From Hemicentrotus pulcherrimus (Eukaryota > Echinodermata > Echinoidea > Camarodonta > Strongylocentrotidae): a stretch of DNA of 14,203 nucleotides. The notes under the pieces were generated by a model that worked only from the letters and a program-made list of their open reading frames with translations, searched no databases and was not told the DNA's origin. Below are positions 8,371 through 14,203 of the stretch, in pieces. Where the stretch lies: NCBI GenBank assembly GCA_003118195.1, contig BEXV01000694.1, forward strand, positions 121,884-136,086, read 5' to 3'. Every line of letters begins with the position of its first letter. Position 1 is the first letter of the stretch. Both the position numbers and the translations under genes were made by a program.

Positions 8371-9535
8371 AATATGGAACTGATGAATTCAGGTTTTAAA
8401 AATGGGATACAAATTCACACAAAACTCCAGGTAAGAATTCAACGAGTATTCCACGAAAAGTGGAACAGGTGACACAATAATAACTAAGCATACATTTACC
8501 ATTAATCAAACTCTGCAAAGAAAGAGTTCAACTCTATGTTATGATGGTGCGACATTGGAAACATGGGAAGAAGGTTGACATTGAAGATAAAAAAATTGAA
8601 AGTTGTTTTCATGATCACATCGATCTTTTTGAGGTAATGCTGGTGACCTATAAGCCTCCCCGTGGTAACATCACAATCTCATGTATCACGGTGACAGCAT
8701 TACATTACAGCATCCCGATGAAGTATGAAGCGCATTCTAAGGGCATGTTCACCTAAACACCATTATTCATGGAAACACATTTTCCTTTCAAACATTCTCG
8801 TGATGATTACATCAGTTGTCTTATGTTAAAAGTATTGGCTTTTAATCCTTCAAACGGGCGAGGAGGCGAAGCTTACGATGGCTTCACCCCATGTTGTATA
8901 ATGCGTAAAATCATCGTCCAAATCCATATCAATCCATCCTTTTCCACATCATTAGTCTAAATTGAACGATTGACTCCACCGAAAGAAAAAAAAAAGAACA
9001 TTTATTGCGACATAGAGTCGCTATTATAGTTTTATGATATTTTTGTTGGTGGGGTCATATAGAGAAGTACATGCATATGAGAATGTGCAAATTGAAGGAT
9101 TAAACTACTGATGCAGATAATGCAAATGGCATGAATGGCAATTTCTTCTCTTCGTCAAAGTCATGGGAATGGGTACGTTCTCCTTAACCTGAAGAATGCC
9201 TGTTGACGGTGTGAAATCAAGATATTGTAGACACGCGTACATCCTCAAGGAATATCTAAAGATTCTTACTAAAAGAATAGACATAATTATAAAGGTAAAA
9301 CCGAAGGAATCTTTTCCATATAATCTTCTGTATCTTTACGGTGAAGCAGTTAGCTCATATTTCTTTTTTTTTTCACAATTGCCATTTTTTAATAGCTGTA
9401 ACTCGAACATGCTATATTTCAGCAACGCGACGGTCCGTATATTGATGTTGTTCCATTAGTTTCAACCCATTAGGGGACAGTTGCTTTTATGAAGTGGAGA
9501 AGATTTAAAAAGTGGTAATAATAGAAAGAAAATAT
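8371..9535. other. Non-coding stretch, no gene recognised
   Basis: Plus-strand open frames of 63-87 residues occur at 8541-8756, 8769-8960 and 9196-9459. They show no domain motif, signal sequence or low-complexity bias. A single-exon short peptide cannot be ruled out, but nothing positive supports one. There is a small GCGAC-loop-GTCGC hairpin at about 9006-9020. Confidence 0.45.
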
Positions 9536-9893
9536 AATTTCAGGAATTGAAAGATTAAAATAAAAAGGGTGAAAAATAACCAGCAACAGCAAATGGATCA
9601 ACAATTAGGGATAATTATCATAAAACACACAAAATAAAACTAGACAATTTAATTGCAAATTCACGTGATTCAAAATGGATAATGTGAATTCAATTTCAAG
9701 AATATTGAAAGATCAAATTAAAAAAGGGTGACAAAATTAATAGCCAGCAACAGCAAATGGATAAGCAATAAGGGATAATTATCATATACAAACACACACA
9801 CACCCACACCCACACACACACACACGCACCCACACACACACACAAAAAAAAATAATTGCAAATTCAGGTGATTCAAAATGGATAATATAAATT
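9536..9893. repeat. Tandem duplication (155 bp and 203 bp copies)
   Basis: Copy 1 (9536-9690) and copy 2 (9691-9893) share the same ordered blocks: AATTTCA, ATTGAAAGAT, AAAAAGGGTGA, CAGCAACAGCAAATGGAT, GGGATAATTATCATA, AATTGCAAATTCA(C/G)GTGATT and CAAAATGGATAAT. They differ by substitutions, small indels and a (CA)n expansion in copy 2. Copy 1 has only a CACACA-like seed at the corresponding place. This indicates a direct duplication followed by microsatellite growth in one copy. No coding role is seen. Confidence 0.9.
9790..9849. repeat. (CA)n microsatellite with CCCA interruptions
   Basis: CA dinucleotides are interrupted by CCCACACC and CGCACC and end in an A run. It is embedded in the second copy of the tandem duplication and accounts for most of the length difference between the copies. 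Confidence 0.93.
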
Positions 9894-10055
9894 AAGTAAT
9901 GTCGCTATGCATCACCATAGTTACGAAAGGGGTCATTGCGTACTGGGCTGAGAAAAAAACTGCTTAATATCATTTTTATCAAAACAACCTAATAAATCCC
10001 GTCAACTTATATGACTAAAACCGTTGTACTTTGATACGGTGATATATCATAGGAA

Positions 10056-10095
10056 CCCCCCCCCCCAAAAAAAAAAAAAAAAAAANAAAAAAAAA
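10056..10095. repeat. Poly-C then poly-A homopolymer with one N
   Basis: Eleven C bases (10056-10066) are followed by about 29 A bases that contain an N at 10086. The abrupt C-to-A junction and the N suggest unresolved homopolymer length. Confidence 0.9.
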
Positions 10096-10440
10096 CAGCC
10101 TTCATTTCACATCAGAATAAACCCAAAAGTACATTGATAACAGTGAGTAATTCCTTCATTACAAATCGGGAATTACATGGGATGAGCAAATTCCTTCTGG
10201 AATTGAGATGAAATATATCCACGAACAAGCTTTCTGTAAATTTCGGAGAATTCACTTTCATTTGCAAGGACAGAAGAGGCTCAGTAATGATAAATTGAAA
10301 CCCATCTATATTGATCGAATTGATTTAGGAGTTCTGAATAAAAAGAAACGTTCTGGAAAAAAAGGTAAGGGGGATGAAAATAATGTGTACCGCTTTTTGG
10401 GATAGGAGATGCCCACGACTTGACTCAATATTCCATCTCA
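10096..10440. other. Non-coding stretch, no gene recognised
   Basis: One 65-residue plus-strand open frame (10208-10405) is Lys/Arg-rich near its end but has no recognisable motif. No element termini were seen. Confidence 0.45.
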
Positions 10441-10655
10441 AAATGAACTCCTTCCATCCTCTCCTTCTCATTTCCCTTCCCCCTCTCATCCCTTTTCTCT
10501 CCCCTCTCTCTATTTACCCCTCTCCCTTCCTTCCCTTTCTTCTTTTTCTCCCCTTCTCTCGTCTCACGTCGCTCCCTCCTTTCTCTCTCTCTCTTCCCCC
10601 TCTCTCTCTCGTTTCTTCTATTTTCCCTTCTCGTTATCCTGTCCTTGAAACTCAC
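10441..10655. repeat. Pyrimidine-rich (CT/CCT) tract
   Basis: About 200 bases consist mostly of C and T on the plus strand, with TCTCTC, CCTTCC and CCCTCTC blocks. The overlapping plus frame (Ser/Leu/Pro-rich) and minus frame (Arg/Glu/Lys-rich) are both products of this composition. Confidence 0.88.
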
Positions 10656-11965
10656 CCTTTTTCATCTCAACATGTGTTTTTATAAAATGAATTTCATCTT
10701 CGTATCCCTTATTATTATTCATTTCATCTTACTTGAGCCATCCTGTCAGTCAAAAGCATCATTTTGTCCAGGGCTTCCAAATCATTTTGATTAAGTTATC
10801 ATGGAAAATACATCTTCCAATAAATGAAGGAATTTACAATGAAATCGAGTGTCATACACCCTGCATCATGTTTGTATATACCTCTCTATCTAAAATAAGC
10901 TCACATTTCACGCTTTCGGGTGTTTTAAATGCCATCCTATTTCTTAAATAAAGAAAGCAAGAAGAATCCAATTTAATGACTATTGATTATAATTGCCACT
11001 CAAGATCTTGATGTTGAATATTTCATGGATTTTTCTCCGACAACGATATTTTCCCCGTGGAGCTGTGTTCTAATTGAACCCATTAAGCTAATAAGTTCTT
11101 AGCGTCGATCGATAGATAGTGTCTGTGGTGAGTAATTGAGCTAGAATGTTTTTATCATTAAGATGATCATTGTAATATCCCTCTGGAAAATGAAAAGCAG
11201 GACGCCATGAACCGATATTATAATCATCAAATTCAGGTACTTTTACAACGCCATCTTTTACAATGTATCAAAATTACGAAAAACAATAGTTCGTTGTGAT
11301 CATTTAGTACTTTTTATGAGGTTGATACAAACTTTAAACAGTTTTTGTTTTGTGAAAAGTCTACATCCCAATCACTTCCATTTCCCCTGATTAACATTAT
11401 AAGAGCATGTTACCATAGCAACAATATAACCTGCAATCCTTAAAGGCGGTAATAATTCAGAATTTGGTTACAGTTTTTCTGTCGTGTGCTCCGTGTACAA
11501 TGATATTGTTGGAATCACGATCTCGCTGCTATATTCACCCACACAAGCTTATTTGTACTTTATATTCGTGTAATATTAATGATAATTATTTCCACAACCA
11601 GCCATTATCGATGTCAATATTTGAAGTAGATGCTTGTCTGGCATATTGTGTCGTAAAACTATTGACTTTGGCTTTGTGCAGTAAAACCCCCAATAATGCC
11701 ACACAATATTTTAGAAAGAAAACAACATTATCAATACTAGTTCTAATCATAATGTTAAGATTTGTACGTGCTAGTAAAGTTTTCCAAAAGTGAAATAGTC
11801 TAGCGTCGATCCTTTAAGCTGACTCGGTAACAATGACTCACATTCTGAAACAAAATCCTGGATTTAGCTAATGCTACAATCATATTTATTAACCTTTAGG
11901 CCAGTCAGGAATTCCATGACTTTTACAAGCCGATCGCCTGTCTGATTATCAAGATATTTGTGATT
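10656..11965. other. Non-coding stretch, no gene recognised
   Basis: About 1.3 kb of AT-rich sequence. The longest frame, 11464-11793, opens with TTG rather than ATG. Its first ATG is near 11500, leaving about 98 residues with no recognisable domain. Another frame (10733-10951) is similarly uninformative. No repeat structure was seen. Confidence 0.5.
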
Positions 11966-11994
11966 GGAAAGCGAAATTTTATTTTTCGTTTTCC
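11966..11994. repeat. 11-bp hairpin, 7-base loop
   Basis: GGAAAGCGAAA (11966-11976) pairs with TTTCGTTTTCC (11984-11994) through ten Watson-Crick pairs and one G-T pair, around the loop TTTTATT. Its role is unknown. In AT-rich DNA a hairpin of this size can arise by chance. Confidence 0.6.
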
Positions 11995-12154
11995 TAACGG
12001 TTTTCATAACACTACAGCCTATTGGGGGAAAGGAGTATGGTAAAACCGGTCACTCAATTTTTTTAAAATAGTTTTTTGAGGCACTTCACGATCGTTTTGA
12101 AGCGCGATTTTTTTAAAGGGCTTCAATATTACACCATATCAAAGACACTGATAA

Positions 12155-12472
12155 CACGTAGGGCCATGCATTATGCACCATGTGCATAAAATGTATCATA
12201 CTAGGTCGAATCATTATATTCGATCCAACTTCGATCTTGTTACTGACGTACATGATTATAATACAAGAAATAGCCGATTCAACTTTAACTTACCAGAAAG
12301 AGTAGGTAGTATTGGAAATTCGTTTTATTACAACAGTGCCATAAAACATTGGAATACCCTTCCCGATGGTGTAAAAGAAATAGGAAACTATGATCATTTT
12401 AAGAGGAAATTAAAGGAGTACCTAATACTTGACAGTCAGAGAAGAGAAGTGAATGACATGTTATATGATTGA
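12155..12472 (+). pseudogene. C-terminal remnant of a non-LTR retrotransposon reverse-transcriptase ORF
   Basis: The frame is open from just after a TAA at 12152-12154 to a TGA ending at 12472, with the first ATG at 12173 (99 residues from there). Recognisable motifs, counted from that Met, are HDYNTRN at 27-33, FNLP at 38-41, SFYYNSAIKHWNTLP at 50-64 and FKRKLKEYL at 76-84. This series is characteristic of the region after the reverse-transcriptase domain in ORF2 of CR1/L2/jockey-like LINEs. The endonuclease and the catalytic reverse-transcriptase motifs (including the YxDD box) are absent, so this is a 5'-truncated, inactive fragment. The ATG is probably an internal codon of the ancestral ORF and not a true start. 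The recognisable homology seems to begin near 12161. The exact clade cannot be set without a search. Confidence 0.85.
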
Positions 12473-12756
12473 AATTTTTATTCTTCTGTCGGTTCATACT
12501 TTTTCATGTTGTATATACTTATGTTTTCGTACGTTATAGAAATTTTACAAATTCATCATTATTTTCCTCTTCTTCCTTCTCCTCTTTTTCTTCTTCTCCT
12601 TCTTCTTTTTCTTCTTTTACTTAATATCATTTCTATCATCAGTTTAATGTTGTTATTATTATTATTATCTTTAATAAGTAGTTCTTTTAATTTTCTTATC
12701 TGTCTGTAAATATTACTATTTTAACTTATTAATTGTTATACATGTCTGTAAGGGAC

Positions 12757-12789
12757 CCCACTGGAAATAAGCTCTCGAGCTTTAGTGGG
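12757..12789 (+). other. Two-part stem-loop in the LINE 3' UTR
   Basis: The outer stem pairs CCCACT (12757-12762) with AGTGGG (12784-12789). The inner stem pairs AAGCT (12769-12773) with AGCTT (12778-12782) around a CTCG loop. The left side carries a GGAAAT bulge and the right side a single T. Stem-loops near the 3' end are known in some LINE families as sites recognised by their own reverse transcriptase, and that role is inferred here. Confidence 0.7.
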
Positions 12790-12865
12790 TAATCCTGTTC
12801 AAGCTGACCTATTTTTGATCTGTTATTATTGTATATTGTTGTATGTTGAAAGCTTGTCGAATAAA

Positions 12866-12884
12866 AATCAATCAATCAATCAAT
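12866..12884 (+). repeat. (ATCA)n tail of the LINE
   Basis: About four and a half ATCA units directly follow the AATAAA. Short tandem-repeat tails in place of poly-A are typical of CR1/L2-type elements. Confidence 0.9.
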
Positions 12885-12960
12885 GCATCTCAGATTGAAT
12901 ATTGTTTATCGATGCCCTTAATGATCAGAAAGAACAAAAATGCCCCAAATCAAAATGCTC

Positions 12961-13226
12961 GGCATACTTTCAATCATTGGGTCATCGTGTCGGGTCGGGT
13001 GGTCGCGTTACCCGACCTTTTGTGAAAACAAGCTCCTTTATTCACGAAATATCGGGAGTATTTTTTTTTTGTTTATATATATACGCCTCTCATCTACGAA
13101 TGGTCTGGTCAAATTAACCCGAAACTTTGTGAAAATGTACGAAAGGTCGCGTGATCTACCGTTTCCGTTTCACGTGTAACGCGACCATCCGACCAAACGC
13201 GATGAACCGATGATTTGAAGTAAGCC
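12961..13226. mobile_element. Fold-back element with 51-bp inverted arms and nested internal repeats
   Basis: The left arm 12961-13011 matches the reverse complement of 13176-13226 at 42 of 51 positions by eye without gaps. The inner 19 bases (12993-13011 and 13176-13194) differ at only one position. Inside, a module CCCGANNTTTNGTGAA occurs at 13011-13026, inverted at 13041-13056 (a 16-bp stem with three mismatches) and direct again at 13118-13133. It encodes no transposase. A miniature inverted-repeat transposon is the likeliest class, but no target-site duplication was found next to either arm. Confidence 0.7.
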
Positions 13227-14108
13227 AGGAAAACTGCTTCATCTTTGGTCACGTTAATTTTGAACAAATTCCCCAACAAGTGGCAATCCCATCACTTAAA
13301 ATGTACGCATGCATGCAAGCTAACAGAGAGCACAATCATGTTTTTTCTGGAGACTACGCGACAAGAAATATGAGAGTATTTTGACATTTCGGAGCACTCA
13401 GGCGAACAAATCCATAGAGGAATCTAGCTATATTGCAATTCTCATGGTGAAATTCTAATGGAAATATATACTATTTCCCTCATGCCTCTCTCCTTCCTTG
13501 ATAAGCTCGAGTCTGATCTGCTTTGACGTTGCTAATATTTGTTCGAGATTCGTTAGACGAGAAAACAAAGTTCCTTGGTATAAACTTATTCCCATCGTGT
13601 CTTCTGTACCTCGATATTATGCGTGCCTCGCCAAAAAGTGTGGGGGCGGCTCCCCGTTGTATAATCTTACCCTTATTAGTTGTTTTCTTCTTCTCAATAT
13701 CTTTATTCCTGATTTAAGAACGTTGAGCTTATGTAATATGAATTATGCATGTCATAATCATCCTTGATAATATATAATTCTTACTGAAGGATAATGTGAT
13801 TATTGCTGTATTATGATCTCGATTATTCAGAAATCCTGGAGACAGTGCGTGGGAGAAGAAAAGCGAACTTATCCGAAGATTTCTTTCCAGGGCTCTTCTT
13901 TATAAATTCACATCAGACTACGCAGGTGCACCGCTTCGCAAGGTGTGACTCGCATCCTAACTGAAAGGACGTTTCTTTTTAGAGTAATCTTAAATGATCA
14001 CATCAATGCATTTAAATGGAGTGTTTTTCCTACCCATGCTCCCATTTCATCCTGAGGAAAGGGGCACATCTAAGACTGAATGCTTTAGTTTTTCTGCTGT
14101 AAAGCTAT
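13227..14108. other. Non-coding stretch, no gene recognised
   Basis: The frames at 13498-13767 overlap each other in two phases and show no motif. A small imperfect hairpin, CACC-GCTTCGCAA-GGTG, lies near 13929-13945. No repeat array or RNA gene was recognised. Confidence 0.5.
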
Positions 14109-14109
14109 T

Positions 14110-14158
14110 TTTGTTGTTGTTGTTGTTGTTGTTGTTTTTTTTTTTTTTTTGGGGGGGG
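14110..14158. repeat. (GTT)n, poly-T and poly-G block
   Basis: About eight TTG triplets are followed by roughly 16 T bases and then eight G bases. Adjacent homopolymers of this kind are prone to sequencing error, so the lengths should be treated as approximate. Confidence 0.9.
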
Positions 14159-14203
14159 TAATTTTTTTTGGCAAAGTACAGTACACAAAAGGGACAGGTT
14201 TGG

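Larger units (their letters stand above)
12155..12884 (+). mobile_element. 5'-truncated LINE (CR1/L2/jockey-like) with complete 3' end
   Basis: The element consists of the ORF2 remnant, a roughly 390-base 3' UTR with a pyrimidine-rich part (12560-12620) and TTATTA-rich part, a stem-loop (12757-12789), AATAAA at 12860-12865 and an (ATCA)n tail ending near 12884. Truncation at the 5' end with an intact 3' end is the usual result of incomplete target-primed reverse transcription. No target-site duplication could be recognised, so the 5' boundary is approximate. Confidence 0.8.

Noticed and set aside
10374..10685. 103-residue frame rich in Ser, Leu and Pro with a membrane-like appearance
   Set aside because: The hydrophobic pattern comes from the CT-rich tract and is mirrored by an Arg/Glu frame on the other strand.
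11464..11793. 109-residue plus-strand open frame
   Set aside because: It opens with TTG, which is not a normal start in an animal nuclear gene. The part from the first ATG has no domain motif or neighbouring gene structure.
12506..12709. 67-residue Leu-rich frame that looks like a membrane segment
   Set aside because: It lies in the pyrimidine- and TTA-rich 3' UTR of the LINE. The Leu run is a composition effect.

Overview
This window looks like intergenic or intronic DNA from an animal nuclear genome, most plausibly a marine invertebrate and perhaps an echinoderm such as a sea urchin. That assignment is an inference. It rests on the AT-rich composition, the abundance of di- and trinucleotide microsatellites, the retrotransposon remnants with short-repeat tails, and the small palindromic DNA-transposon-like elements. 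No intact host protein-coding gene, tRNA or rRNA could be supported on either strand. Every long open frame is either a translation of simple-sequence DNA or lacks recognisable protein character. Two single N bases, both in homopolymers (7974 and 10086), indicate assembly ambiguity.

Layout. Positions 1-850 are AT-rich and featureless. 854-992 is a CT tract. 1069-1194 holds two or three tandem copies of a 51-bp unit. 2575-3027 is a 450-bp purine-rich compound microsatellite with an embedded GT tract. 3621-3757 is a TTC/TCC microsatellite and 3943-3971 an AAT/poly-A tail. 4930-5215 has pentanucleotide and degenerate trinucleotide repeats beside a possible minus-strand retroelement tail. 5410-5520 is a 111-bp palindromic element flanked by TA, followed by a tetranucleotide tract and a 14-bp-period degenerate minisatellite (5590-5849). 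6859-7126 is a candidate miniature transposon with CAGTGGCGTAG termini. 7996-8170 carries a 20-bp direct repeat and a retroelement-like stem-loop tail. 9536-9893 is a tandem duplication whose second copy holds a CA expansion. 10441-10650 is another CT tract.

The one recognisable protein-coding relic is at 12155-12472. It is the C-terminal end of a non-LTR retrotransposon reverse-transcriptase ORF, followed by a 3' UTR with a stem-loop, an AATAAA and an (ATCA)n tail ending at 12884. Just downstream, 12961-13226 is an unusual fold-back element with 51-bp inverted arms (about 82% identical) and nested copies of an internal module. The last stretch (13230-14203) is unremarkable until a GTT/T/G homopolymer block at 14110-14158.

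No genes here can be shown to work together. The window is best read as a graveyard of small mobile elements and simple repeats. The most original structures are the nested fold-back element, the 14-bp minisatellite and the unequal tandem duplication.
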